Notes: generated from the sequence alone by a model not told the origin. A stretch of 64,000 nt of DNA from Cyclobacterium marinum DSM 745 (GCF_000222485.1 NC_015914.1:744001-808000); one strand, 5' to 3'. Shown: positions 44,629 through 53,400, numbered from the stretch's first letter. A program made the numbers and translations.

Positions 44629-45624
44629 TTAACTTAGTAATCCCGGATTTTCTTTTTCTAAACGTTCATATACTTTTTTAACATCTTGCGCATTACTCCG
44701 GTTCAGCACAAGAATGGCATCCTTTGTCTCCACCAATACAACGTCTTCCAAGCCCACAAATTCAACATGCTTTCCGGAGCCCAATACTAAATTCCCATCT
44801 ACCTTTTCCTTGCTTCCCTCCGGGTAGTAATCAAACAACGCTTCAAAGGATCCCATATCTGACCAAGAGAAGCTGGAAGGTACAACTTTAATTTTGTCCG
44901 ATTTCTCCATCACCGCATAATCCACACTAATTGACGGGATTTCCATACTTAAATCTAGTGGTAAAAAGCCATCTTTAGCATTTTCTAAAGCGACTTTCGA
45001 AGTTTTAAATACTTCAGGCTCATGTTTTTCTAATTCACTTAAATAAGTTCCTGCCTCAAAACAGAACATGCCACTATTCCAAAGAAAGTTACCTTGCTTC
45101 AGATAAGACTGAGCTTGAATCAATCCCGGTTTTTCTCTAAAACCAAGTACGTCATTCCCCTCATGCTCAATGTATCCAAATCCGGTTTCAGGCTTGGTGG
45201 GAATAAGGCCGAAAGTAACCAAAGAACCTTTTTTAGCCATTTCAATCGCCTGATTAATTGATGTGTCATAAACATCCTGATCTCCAATCAAATGATCTGA
45301 AGGGGTGACCAGCATGATCGCATCTTCGGGTAAAGAAAATGCGGCAAATGCTATTGCAGCAGCAGTATTTCTAGGGGCAGCTTCCACCAGTTCCAAATAA
45401 TTGGAGCTTTCCTCTTTATTTAATATTTCTCTTGAGAGTTGGTAGTTGTCTACTCCCCCAACTACCATTACTTGGTTGCAAACCTTTGAATTTCTAATAA
45501 CAGTTTTCTCAAAAAGTGATTGCTCTTCAAAAATGGGCAAATATTGTTTGGGCCTGCTTTTTCGGGAAAGGGGCCACAATCTACTGCCTACTCCCCCTGA
45601 TAATATTACATTAACGATTTTCAT
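44629..45624 (-). CDS. manC: Mannose-1-phosphate guanylyltransferase
   Basis: It makes GDP-mannose from mannose-1-phosphate and GTP. The 331-aa protein shows the nucleotidyltransferase signature VILSGGVGSRLWPLSRKSRPK near 6-26 and VTPSDHLI near 105-112. The sugar-binding FGYIEHEG and FREKPG lie near 148-170, followed by FLWNSGMF. It lacks the C-terminal phosphomannose isomerase cupin of bifunctional ManC, so it is the single-function form. It is the first gene of the fcl/gmd operon. Confidence 0.94.
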   Translation of the reverse strand: MKIVNVILSGGVGSRLWPLSRKSRPKQYLPIFEEQSLFEKTVIRNSKVCNQVMVVGGVDNYQLSREILNKEESSNYLELVEAAPRNTAAAIAFAAFSLPEDAIMLVTPSDHLIGDQDVYDTSINQAIEMAKKGSLVTFGLIPTKPETGFGYIEHEGNDVLGFREKPGLIQAQSYLKQGNFLWNSGMFCFEAGTYLSELEKHEPEVFKTSKVALENAKDGFLPLDLSMEIPSISVDYAVMEKSDKIKVVPSSFSWSDMGSFEALFDYYPEGSKEKVDGNLVLGSGKHVEFVGLEDVVLVETKDAILVLNRSNAQDVKKVYERLEKENPGLLS

Positions 45625-45998
45625 GTATTTACATTTTCACTGTTATTGGTAGTTCATCACCAATTTCACTACCTCTCCACAAAATATAATCAATTAATTT
45701 TTAAAATAGGTTCTTTAATATTTTTCAAAAATAGGTGGCAACAATAAAAATACCTAACAAAATTAGAGGCTTTTTGCTTTATTTATATTCCCAGAGTACG
45801 TATTCAATGCCTAGCACAAAAGTAAATAAAAAATGCAACTTGTGTAAATTTTTCAATAATTTACTTTTGTTAAGTATCTAAAAATCATTTTACAATAATT
45901 AACCTTCTAAATCTTAATGAATATTATTTTTTATCATTTCTTATTTGAAGTATAGGCAATATTTTTGGTACTTTCGGATTTTAACCCTTAATACAAAT
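45625..45998. other. Divergent control region of the polysaccharide locus
   Basis: About 370 AT-rich bases separate manC (minus) from upxY (plus). It should hold promoters for both. A TATTTTTG at 45960-45967 resembles a -7 element for upxY, but it lacks a well-placed TTG partner. No invertible repeat or coding remnant was noticed. Confidence 0.45.
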
Positions 45999-46502
45999 AT
46001 GACTGAAAAGCTTAATTGGTACGTGATGTATACCGCCCCAAGAGCAGAAAAGAAAGTAGCTGAAAGACTCAAAGAAAAAGGTACGGAAGTTTATCTCCCT
46101 ATGATTGAGGAAATTAGACAGTGGAGTGATCGGAAGAAAAAAATTCAAAAACCTTTATTCAACGGTTATGTTTTTGTTCATACAAGCAAAGAAAGGTTAT
46201 GGGAATCTCTACAAGTTGCGGGAGCTGTAAAGTTTATTAACTTTTCAGGGGAACACTCCTATATACAACAAGAAGAAATTGATACCATTCAGCGCATCAT
46301 TGAAACAGGTGTGTCTGTTGAAGTAGATACTGATAATATTGAGAAAGGAGAAACGGTAGAAATTCTTGGAGGGCCTTTGCAAGGCTTACACGGAGAATGC
46401 ATTAAAAAATCCAATCAAGATTACTTTATCATCCGTATTCCTAGCATCAATCAAAGTATGCTCGTGAATGTTCCGAGAAAATTTTTGAAAATCACCCAAT
46501 AA
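45999..46502 (+). CDS. UpxY-family transcription antiterminator (NusG-like)
   Basis: The 167-aa protein has an NGN domain starting NWYVMYTAPRAEKKVAERL near 6-24, with PLFNGYVFVH near 51-60. A C-terminal KOW segment follows with KGETVEILGGPLQGLHGE near 115-132. UpxY proteins bind RNA polymerase and allow readthrough of long capsule operons in Bacteroidota. Here it is transcribed away from the manC operon rather than leading a capsule operon. The ATG at 45999 is preferred over a TTG 18 codons upstream. Confidence 0.9.
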   Translation: MTEKLNWYVMYTAPRAEKKVAERLKEKGTEVYLPMIEEIRQWSDRKKKIQKPLFNGYVFVHTSKERLWESLQVAGAVKFINFSGEHSYIQQEEIDTIQRIIETGVSVEVDTDNIEKGETVEILGGPLQGLHGECIKKSNQDYFIIRIPSINQSMLVNVPRKFLKITQ

Positions 46503-46624
46503 ATATTATCAAATCACTAATAAAGCACAATATTTTTAATAACTTGTACCTCCGATGGCGGTTTTTGGTTTCAAATTGTTAAAAAAACCACTTACCTAAT
46601 CATTTTAAACACATCCTTATTTTT

Positions 46625-48412
46625 ATGGAAAAGCATACCTACGGCACCGGACTAATTGGCAATTGTAGCTATATCGCTCATATCGAAAAAAACACAAATA
46701 TAAGTTGGCTTTGCATGCCAAGATTCGATAGCGATTTTTTATTTGGCAGCATGCTTGATAAGCAGAAAGGTGGGGAATTTACCATCCTACCCCCTGACAA
46801 TAACTTCACTTCTCGTCAAGAGTACCGTGAAAATTCAAACATATTGGATACATTTATTGAAACAGCTGACGGAGAAGCATATAAAGTAACAGATTTTGCT
46901 CCAAGGTTTTTCAATTATGAGAGGTATTTTAAACCTTCAATGGTTATCCGTAAAATCGAGCCTATTAAAGGTGAGCCTAAGATCAAAATCAATTGCCACC
47001 CCGTTTCGGATTATGGTAAAAATAAATTAAAAGCGATTCCCGAAAGCAATCACATCCAATACTCAGGTAGAGATCAAGAAGTTAGGCTTACCACCAACTG
47101 TTCCATTACATATATTATGGAAGAGGAGGCATTCCACCTTCAAAAAACTGTTTACTTGGTACTAACTTATGGCAGTCCTCTGGAAGCTCCTATAGAAAGC
47201 ACGGTTGAAAAATTTTTAATAGCCACACTTAAATATTGGAGAAATTGGGTAAAATCCACGAGTATCCCTAATTTTCACCAGAGATTGGTCGTCCGCTCTT
47301 CTCTGATTCTGAAAATTCATCAATATGAAGATACTGGAGGAATTATTGCCTCTTCCACTTCCAGCCTTCCGGAATCCCCAGGTTCCACAAGAAATTGGGA
47401 CTACCGATACTGTTGGATGCGGGATGCCTATTATACCCTGAATGTATTCAATCATCTTGGTCATTTTGAGGAATTGGAAAGGTACTTCGAATACCTACAA
47501 AATCTCCCAACTGACAATAGAGGCAGGTATCAGCCTTTGTATGCCATTACAGGTTCATCCAAGCTTATTGAAATAATATCCGACCTTGATGGATACAAAG
47601 GAGAAAAACCCGTAAGGTTCGGAAACGATGCTTATACCCACATTCAAAATGACCTTTATGGCCAAGTGTTGGTTACCTTACTCCCACTTTATGCTGACAA
47701 AAGATTTGTAGAATCTGAAAAAAGTCATTCAAAACCTTTTATCAATAATCTATTGGATAAAATTGAGGAAACTATGGATGAAAAAGATGCAGGTCTATGG
47801 GAATTTAGGAACCTACAGCAAGAACACTGCTATACATTTCTTTTCCACTGGGCAGGATCATGTGCAGCCATCAAAATAGCCGAAAGGATGAATGACACAG
47901 AAATGATGGAAAAAGCAATTGATCTAAAAAACAAATCAATTCAAAAAATAGAAGCATGTTATCTTCCTGAAAGAAAAGCATATGCGCAGGCCATCGGATC
48001 CAAACATATGGATGCGAGCACTTTGCAATTAATAACTATGGGCTATTTCGGAGACGACATAGAAAAGGCCAACAATCACCTAAAGGCTTTAGAGGAGGAC
48101 CTTTTGGCGAAAAATTATTTGTTTTATAGGTACAAACATCAAGATGATTTTGGTGCTCCTGAAACCACCTTCTTAATATGTGCCTTTTGGTATATCGAAG
48201 CATTAGCTTGTGTTAACCGTTTGGATGAAGCCATGGAAGGCTTTGAAACACTAAGTAAATATTGCAACCACTTGCAATTATTTTCGGAGGATGTGGATCA
48301 ACATACGGGTAGTCAATGGGGTAATTTCCCTCAAACCTACAGTCATGTAGGACTTTTGAATGCAGCCTACAGAATTGACAAAAAACTAGACAAGCCAAAT
48401 TTTATCCTTTGA
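46625..48412 (+). CDS. GH15-family glucoamylase/trehalase-like hydrolase
   Basis: The 595-aa protein starts with a trehalase-like N-terminal beta-sandwich (GLIGNCSYIAHI, then SWLCMPRFDSDFLFG near 28-42). A GH15 alpha-barrel follows: STRNWDYRYCWMRDAYYTLN near 257-276, the likely catalytic acid in AGLWEFR near 396-402, and SEDVD then GNFPQTYSHVGLLNAA near 559-587 with the second carboxylate. It lacks a signal peptide, so it probably acts on cytoplasmic alpha-glucosides or trehalose. It follows upxY by 120 bases. Its end lies in an inverted repeat shared with the convergent gene. Confidence 0.9.
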   Translation: MEKHTYGTGLIGNCSYIAHIEKNTNISWLCMPRFDSDFLFGSMLDKQKGGEFTILPPDNNFTSRQEYRENSNILDTFIETADGEAYKVTDFAPRFFNYERYFKPSMVIRKIEPIKGEPKIKINCHPVSDYGKNKLKAIPESNHIQYSGRDQEVRLTTNCSITYIMEEEAFHLQKTVYLVLTYGSPLEAPIESTVEKFLIATLKYWRNWVKSTSIPNFHQRLVVRSSLILKIHQYEDTGGIIASSTSSLPESPGSTRNWDYRYCWMRDAYYTLNVFNHLGHFEELERYFEYLQNLPTDNRGRYQPLYAITGSSKLIEIISDLDGYKGEKPVRFGNDAYTHIQNDLYGQVLVTLLPLYADKRFVESEKSHSKPFINNLLDKIEETMDEKDAGLWEFRNLQQEHCYTFLFHWAGSCAAIKIAERMNDTEMMEKAIDLKNKSIQKIEACYLPERKAYAQAIGSKHMDASTLQLITMGYFGDDIEKANNHLKALEEDLLAKNYLFYRYKHQDDFGAPETTFLICAFWYIEALACVNRLDEAMEGFETLSKYCNHLQLFSEDVDQHTGSQWGNFPQTYSHVGLLNAAYRIDKKLDKPNFIL

Positions 48413-48428
48413 TAAAATTTGGCTTGTC
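48389..48428. terminator. Bidirectional terminator formed inside two convergent gene ends
   Basis: GACAAGCCAAATTTTATC (48389-48406) and its perfect complement (48411-48428) form an 18-bp stem with a CTTT loop. The stem lies within the coding ends of both convergent genes and holds both stop codons at its centre. It should form a strong hairpin in each mRNA, though the T-run is part of the stem itself. Confidence 0.75.
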
Positions 48429-48800
48429 CAAATGTTCAGTTTTCAATCGGACCACCAAAAACAAATCATGTTCAAGTTTGAGGTACCCATAATCATAGCA
48501 GTAAATGTATTTACTGCCTTTTTTTGTTGTATAAGAATGGGTTCCATATTTAAAGATAAAACCGTTGCCCAATAATTTTTCTCTTGAAATTTTAGCCGTC
48601 TCTTCATCCTCTTTAAGAAAGCCTGCAAGAATATTTCTGTTTTTTTTCAAGGCATTGTTTATGTTTCGAATCAAATTATTGCTACCGGATTTCATTTTAT
48701 TGTTGTAATGAATTCTACAATAATCATCACAAAACCGTTTGTCAGCCCTTCCGTTTAGAGGGGCTCCACAATCTATACAATTTTGAATTCGAGGAGACAT
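48402..48800 (-). CDS. Zinc-ribbon protein of unknown function
   Basis: The 132-aa protein starts with a zinc ribbon: CIDCGAP near 8-14, then RFCDDYCRIHYNNKMK near 22-37 (C-x2-C and C-x3-C), like the DUF2116-type or HNH-associated ribbons. The rest is basic and helical, then beta-rich with KYIYCYDYGYLKLEHDLFLV. It is common in Bacteroidota without known function; nucleic-acid binding is plausible. The ATG at 48800 is chosen over a TTG two codons upstream. It ends within the gene-end inverted repeat, overlapping GH15 by 11 bases. Confidence 0.78.
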   Translation of the reverse strand: MSPRIQNCIDCGAPLNGRADKRFCDDYCRIHYNNKMKSGSNNLIRNINNALKKNRNILAGFLKEDEETAKISREKLLGNGFIFKYGTHSYTTKKGSKYIYCYDYGYLKLEHDLFLVVRLKTEHLDKPNFIKG

Positions 48801-48853
48801 CTTCAATAAAAACGCTTATTTAAACTTAATATAAGCATAAAATAAATTTAAAA

Positions 48854-48903
48854 AAACGTTTGTAAACGTTTACAAACGTTTACAAACGGAAATAAACGTT
48901 TAT
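48854..48903. repeat. Five-unit 10-bp tandem repeat (AAACGTTTAC)
   Basis: Five consecutive 10-base units start at 48854, 48864, 48874, 48884 and 48894. Four carry AAACGTTT, and the fourth reads AAACGGAA. Overlapping units form the palindrome GTAAACGTTTAC. The array lies 54 bases upstream of the zinc-ribbon ATG and 88 bases upstream of ssb, so it could be an operator array for either. The period equals about one helix turn. Confidence 0.85.
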
Positions 48904-48991
48904 CATCGGGCTAAATACTGCTACTCCCCCCAACTTTGTACTGTTCCAAAATCGGAAACAAATTTATCTTTTCACACTAAATAATATTATC

Positions 48992-49336
48992 ATGAACAGT
49001 ATTAGAAACAATGTACAATTGATTGGAAGGTTAGGTGCTAAAGCGGATTACAAAACAGTAAAAGGAGACACTCCCATGGTGAAACTAAACCTTGCCACTA
49101 ACGAGTTTTATAAAAACAACAAAGGCGAAAAAGTGGAGGAAACCTACTGGCACAACTTGGTTGCCTTTGGAAAAACGGCTGAAATTATTAATAAATACAC
49201 CGACAAAGGTTCTGAAATATGCATTCAGGGAAAACTGGTCAATAGGTCTTATGAAGACAAGGATGGACAAAAAAAATACATAACAGAAGTCCAGATTAAC
49301 GATGTATTGCTTATGGGAGATAAGTCCAAGGCCTGA
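48992..49336 (+). CDS. ssb: Short single-stranded DNA-binding protein
   Basis: The 114-aa protein is an SSB OB fold: NNVQLIGRLGAKADYK near 6-21, VKLNLATNEFYKN, TYWHNLVAFGKTAEIINKY near 51-69, and GSEICIQGKLVNRSYEDKDGQ. It stops after the OB fold at GDKSKA and lacks the Gly/Pro-rich linker and acidic DDxPF tip that recruit repair proteins. It is therefore probably an accessory SSB, like those used in transformation or mobile elements. The ATG at 48992 fits. Confidence 0.92.
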   Translation: MNSIRNNVQLIGRLGAKADYKTVKGDTPMVKLNLATNEFYKNNKGEKVEETYWHNLVAFGKTAEIINKYTDKGSEICIQGKLVNRSYEDKDGQKKYITEVQINDVLLMGDKSKA

Positions 49337-49350
49337 TTCAACCAAACAAA

Positions 49351-49394
49351 AATCCTAGATTTAGAAAGCATTTGCTATCGTCTAGGATTTTTTC
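49351..49394 (+). terminator. Terminator after ssb
   Basis: AATCCTAGA (49351-49359) pairs with TCTAGGATT (49381-49389), then TTTTTC. The loop is 21 nt. It lies just downstream of the ssb stop. Confidence 0.75.
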
Positions 49395-49668
49395 TTGATT
49401 CTAATATCTTATACCCAGCAGTTTGAACCAAACGATAGGCACAAACACTATAGATAGCAGCTATTATTTATTCGATATAATAGTATCTAATCCAAATTAT
49501 TTCTTCTTTGATTTAGGTTTTCATAATCCTCGCGTTTTTATCTTTTTTAAACTTATCTTTTTACCTTTATTAATTATTGGTTTAGGTTAATTAAAATAGC
49601 TAATCCCAACAAATCCCAGTCTCTTTTGGAGGCAATATGGTTTCATAAAACCCGATAAAAAAAAAAAT

Positions 49669-49965
49669 ATGATTGTACACCAAGTATTCTTTTGGCTTCA
49701 CCAGCCTGAAAAAGATTTAAACGCAGTGCTTGAAGGTTGCAAAGCAATTGCACAGGCAGTTAGTGTAAAAAGTTACGCCATAGGCAAACCGGCTGCTACG
49801 GAAAAAAGAGAAGTAATAGATGATAGCTACGATATTGCCCTAATGGTTAATTTTGAAAGCATTGAGGATCACGACCAATATCAAGTAGATCCCATTCACC
49901 TTAAATTTATAAAAGACCACAAAGAAAAATGGGCTTCTGTCAAGATTTATGATTTCGAAGTTTAA
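49669..49965 (+). CDS. Dabb (stress-responsive alpha/beta-barrel) protein
   Basis: The 98-aa protein matches the Dabb dimeric alpha/beta barrel: MIVHQVFFWLHQP at the start, SYDIALMVNFESIEDHDQYQ near 53-72, then HLKFIKDHKEKWASVKIYDF. The family includes stress-induced and small polyketide-cyclase proteins; no activity can be assigned. The ATG at 49669 follows an A-rich stretch (AAAAAAAAAT). The 274 bases before it contain nothing I recognise. Confidence 0.85.
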   Translation: MIVHQVFFWLHQPEKDLNAVLEGCKAIAQAVSVKSYAIGKPAATEKREVIDDSYDIALMVNFESIEDHDQYQVDPIHLKFIKDHKEKWASVKIYDFEV

Positions 49966-50004
49966 TAAATGAGGCTTTCTTGGTAAAAGAAAGCCTCATT
50001 TATT
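49964..50004. terminator. Bidirectional terminator between Dabb and hslV
   Basis: AATAAATGAGGCTTTCTT (49964-49981) pairs with its complement (49987-50004), an 18-bp stem with a 5-nt loop, followed by TTT. It overlaps the last codon of the Dabb gene and ends next to the hslV stop. Confidence 0.85.
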
Positions 50005-50005
50005 T

Positions 50006-50548
50006 TTAATTATTCACTTCTTCGATTATCGTATTGTGGTTGGTATAAATACAGATATCAGCTGCTATGGTGAGGCTTTCTTCCACCATTTCCTTTGCTG
50101 TTAGGTTGGTGGCAAATTTCTTTAATGCCCTAGCCGCAGATTGGGCATACATACTACCGGAACCAATAGTGGCTATACCCATATCGGGCTCAATGACATC
50201 ACCTGTTCCGGAAATGATCAATATATCCTCTGCGTCTGCCACGATCATCATGGCCTCCAACTTACTTAACATCCTATCCGTTCTCCATTCCTTGGCCAAT
50301 TCCACTGCAGCTCTTTTCATATTATTGCTATAAGCACCCAATTTCTCTTCGAATTTTTCTAAGAGCGTAAATGCATCAGCTGTTGACCCTGCAAAACCAG
50401 TTACAATTTTACCTCCTTGCAGCTTTCTGATCTTATTCACACTGCTTTTGGCAATGGTATTTCCCATGGTTGCTTGTCCATCAGCACCAATTGCTACTTT
50501 ACCTTCATGTTTTATGGCAACTACGGTAGTCGATTTGATTCTTTCCAT
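50006..50548 (-). CDS. hslV: HslV protease subunit
   Basis: HslV is the proteasome-like peptidase that works with the HslU ATPase. The 180-aa protein has the short pro-segment MERIKS and then TTVVAIKHEGKVAIGADGQ, where the first Thr of the TT pair is the expected nucleophile. RTDRMLSKLEAMMIVAD and GSGSMYAQSAARAL near 122-135 are family signatures. hslU is not in the neighbourhood, unlike in many genomes. The ATG at 50548 matches the family length; the preceding eight codons are rejected. Confidence 0.95.
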   Translation of the reverse strand: MERIKSTTVVAIKHEGKVAIGADGQATMGNTIAKSSVNKIRKLQGGKIVTGFAGSTADAFTLLEKFEEKLGAYSNNMKRAAVELAKEWRTDRMLSKLEAMMIVADAEDILIISGTGDVIEPDMGIATIGSGSMYAQSAARALKKFATNLTAKEMVEESLTIAADICIYTNHNTIIEEVNN

Positions 50549-50588
50549 TTTTGTTTTTAATCTACTTCTCAAAAACCATACTTAAAAC

Positions 50589-50614
50589 AAAAAGTCCTAT
50601 TTCTAGGACTTTTT
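50589..50614 (-). terminator. Terminator after the E2 gene
   Basis: AAAAAGTCCTA (50589-50599) pairs perfectly with TAGGACTTTTT (50604-50614) around a TTTC loop. It separates the E2 gene from hslV on the minus strand. Confidence 0.8.
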
Positions 50615-50638
50615 GACATTATTTAATGATTGGATATG

Positions 50639-52291
50639 TCAGATTAACAACCTAACCGGATCTTCTAATAAACTTTTCAAAGTTTTAAGGAAGGCTGAAC
50701 CTACAGCTCCATCCACCACTCTGTGGTCACAAGATAAGGTAACTTTCATAACATTGCCTATTTTGATTTCTCCATCTTTTACAATTGGCGTTTGTTTGAT
50801 TCCTCCAATTGCCAGGATACATGCATCAGGTGGGTTAATAATAGCAGTAAACTCTTCTATACCAAACATCCCCAAATTAGACACAGTGAAAGTATTACCT
50901 TCCCAATCTTTTGGTTGCAATTCTTTGTTTTTAGCTTTTCCAGCCAAAGATTTGGCTTCTTGTGAAATCTGCGATAGGGACTTACTATCTGTAAATCTAA
51001 TTACAGGAACCAATAAACCATCATCAATAGCTACAGCCATACCAATATGTACATGGTCATTGTATCTGATTTTGTCCTCCATCCAAGCAGAGTTAACTGC
51101 CGGGTGTTGTTTAAGCGAGGCAGCGGCGGCTTTAATAACCATATCATTAAAAGATATTTTCACAGGAGCCACTTCATTCATGCTTTTTCTAGCCTCAATG
51201 GCTTTGTCCATGTTGATTTCCATGGTCAAATAAAAATGAGGAGCAGTAAATTTACTTTCGGCGAGTCGCTTGGCAATCACCTTCCTCATTTGAGAGACTT
51301 TAACATCGGTATAGGACTCTTGACCTATAGCAACACCACTTGGTGCATCACTACTTGATGAACTGGCAGCAGTAACTTTTGAAGGATCAAAATTCTCAAT
51401 GTCCTTTTTAATTATTCTGCCATTATCACCTGTACCTTTCACAAGTGAGATATCAATACCTTTTTCACTTGCCATTTTCTTGGCAAGAGGAGAGGCTTTT
51501 ATTCTTCCTTTGTCCGTTGTACTGGTTGAAGAATCAGCCACTGCATTTGACGGCTTACCTTCCTCAGCTTTTGGAGCAGATTTCTCCTCTTTAACCGGTT
51601 CAGCTTTTACTTCTTCAGCACCCGATGATTTTTGTTGATGGGCTTTAAGTAAGGTTTTATAATCGGCATCTTTTTCACCAATAATGGCAATGACTCCATT
51701 TACTTCAACGGACTCACCCTCAGACACGCCAATATATAGTAGGGTTCCATCGTCATACGACTCCAGTTCCATGGTTGCTTTATCAGTTTCCACTTCGGCC
51801 AAGACATCACCTGACTTGACTTCATCTCCCTCCTTTTTCAACCAACTAGCGATGGTACCTTCTTGCATGGTGTCGCTCATCTTAGGCATGGTAATTACCG
51901 TTGCAGCAATTCCTGACACATCTATTTCAGAAGTAGTTTCTTTAGCTTTATCTTCAGACTTTTCTTCAGCTGCATCTTCCTTAGTTTCAGTAGAGGCGCT
52001 TTCCGAGCTTCCTCCTGAGTCCACATCTTTCAAGAGATCGTCTATATTCTCACCTTCTTCACCCAGAATGGCAATTACACCATTGACAGGAACAGCATCT
52101 TTTTCCTTTACGCCAATGTGAAGCAAGGTACCCTCATCGTATGATTCTAGTTCCATGGTCGCTTTATCAGTTTCCACTTCTGCCAGAATATCTCCGGGTT
52201 TTACTTTATCACCTACCTTTTTCAACCATTGAGCAATCACCCCTTCTTCCATGGTGTCGCTCATTTTGGGCATTCGTATTATTTCGGCCAT
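50639..52291 (-). CDS. Pyruvate dehydrogenase E2, dihydrolipoamide acetyltransferase
   Basis: This is the core enzyme of the PDH complex, which transfers acetyl groups to CoA. The 550-aa protein has two lipoyl domains with attachment lysines K43 and K171 in ETDKATMELESYD. Ser/Ala/Glu-rich linkers follow, then an E3-binding domain near 262-300 (IKASPLAKKMASEKGIDI). The C-terminal catalytic domain has His523 and Asp527 in CDHRVVDGAVG. The two lipoyl-containing repeats are nearly identical at DNA level around the lysine. No E1 genes are adjacent, so the complex is encoded in parts. Confidence 0.95.
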   Translation of the reverse strand: MAEIIRMPKMSDTMEEGVIAQWLKKVGDKVKPGDILAEVETDKATMELESYDEGTLLHIGVKEKDAVPVNGVIAILGEEGENIDDLLKDVDSGGSSESASTETKEDAAEEKSEDKAKETTSEIDVSGIAATVITMPKMSDTMQEGTIASWLKKEGDEVKSGDVLAEVETDKATMELESYDDGTLLYIGVSEGESVEVNGVIAIIGEKDADYKTLLKAHQQKSSGAEEVKAEPVKEEKSAPKAEEGKPSNAVADSSTSTTDKGRIKASPLAKKMASEKGIDISLVKGTGDNGRIIKKDIENFDPSKVTAASSSSSDAPSGVAIGQESYTDVKVSQMRKVIAKRLAESKFTAPHFYLTMEINMDKAIEARKSMNEVAPVKISFNDMVIKAAAASLKQHPAVNSAWMEDKIRYNDHVHIGMAVAIDDGLLVPVIRFTDSKSLSQISQEAKSLAGKAKNKELQPKDWEGNTFTVSNLGMFGIEEFTAIINPPDACILAIGGIKQTPIVKDGEIKIGNVMKVTLSCDHRVVDGAVGSAFLKTLKSLLEDPVRLLI

Positions 52292-52413
52292 AAGTTAAAT
52301 TATTCGAATTCATATTTTCAGCAATCCAAAAATAGTTCTTAAAATATGTTTATTCAAATTTAATAATAGTATTTTCACGTAAGATAGAAAAGTGAATCGT
52401 GTAAAGTCATAGA

Positions 52414-53382
52414 ATGCCAGTAGTTAAAACATCAAAATATCTCCGAAATCAACTTCTTTTTAATGGTCATTTACAAACCATATACCCTGCCATTTTCAGA
52501 AAAAAAGTTGTATTACCATTTGAAAGGGAGAGAATTAGCACTTCTGACGGGGATTTCTTGGATCTTGACTGGTTAAGAAATGGCAAAGACACTTTGGTGA
52601 TTTTGAGTCATGGCCTGGAAGGAAATAGCCAAAGACCATATATGACAGGAATGGCAAAAATGTTTTTTGAATCAGGTTATGATGTTCTGAATTGGAATTT
52701 TAGAGGCTGTAGTGAATCAATGAATGCTTTACCAATCTTTTATCATTCAGGAGCTACTTATGATTTAGACCTGGTAATATCTCATGCTGCCAAAAACTAT
52801 TCCAACATCCACCTTATCGGTTTTAGTTTGGGGGCTAATCTTACACTAAAATACCTCGGTGAGACCTCTTGGAAAAGTAAAATTCATATTAAAAAAGCCG
52901 TTGCCATATCCGTCCCTTTGGATTTGGGAGGTTCCTGTGATAAAATAGACGAATTTGGAAATAAATTATATGCCTATAACTTTCTATATTCCTTAAAGCA
53001 GAAAATAAGAAAAAAAGCTTTACACTTTCCGGAAAAATTATCAATCGATAAACTCTCCAACATACATTCACTTAGGGATTTTGACAATGAATTTACAGCC
53101 CCTCTGCATGGGTTTAAAGATGCCACCGATTATTACCAGCAATGCTCATCCCTTTATTTTCTACCTCAAATTAAACATCCAACTTTGGTTTTGAATGCAA
53201 AAAACGACCCTTTTTTAAGTAGGAATTGTTTTCCAACCAATGCAGGAAAATATAAGGCAACATTGTACTTAGAGTACCCTAAGCATGGAGGCCATGTTGG
53301 ATTTAGCCCAAGAACGGTAAAGGAAAGGTTCTGGTCAGAAACAAGGGCTTTGGAATTTATCCAAAATGAAAACATTAATTAG
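52414..53382 (+). CDS. YheT-family alpha/beta hydrolase
   Basis: The 322-aa protein matches the YheT/UPF0017 hydrolases: GHLQTIYPAIFRK near 18-30, VILSHGLEGNSQRPYMTG near 62-79, NWNFRGCSE, the nucleophile elbow GFSLGANL near 136-143 (Ser), Asp in LNAKNDPFL near 266, and His in HGGHVGF near 293-299. The substrate is unknown. It is followed by an SRAP gene after 18 bases and probably shares its transcript. Confidence 0.9.
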   Translation: MPVVKTSKYLRNQLLFNGHLQTIYPAIFRKKVVLPFERERISTSDGDFLDLDWLRNGKDTLVILSHGLEGNSQRPYMTGMAKMFFESGYDVLNWNFRGCSESMNALPIFYHSGATYDLDLVISHAAKNYSNIHLIGFSLGANLTLKYLGETSWKSKIHIKKAVAISVPLDLGGSCDKIDEFGNKLYAYNFLYSLKQKIRKKALHFPEKLSIDKLSNIHSLRDFDNEFTAPLHGFKDATDYYQQCSSLYFLPQIKHPTLVLNAKNDPFLSRNCFPTNAGKYKATLYLEYPKHGGHVGFSPRTVKERFWSETRALEFIQNENIN

Positions 53383-53400
53383 GATTTTGATAAAAATAAT

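Noticed and set aside
48854..48903. Short regular repeats that might be read as a CRISPR array
   Set aside because: The units are 10 bp and directly adjacent with no spacers, and no cas genes are nearby.
51700..52260. A direct DNA repeat inside the E2 gene
   Set aside because: It is explained by the two homologous lipoyl domains of the protein.
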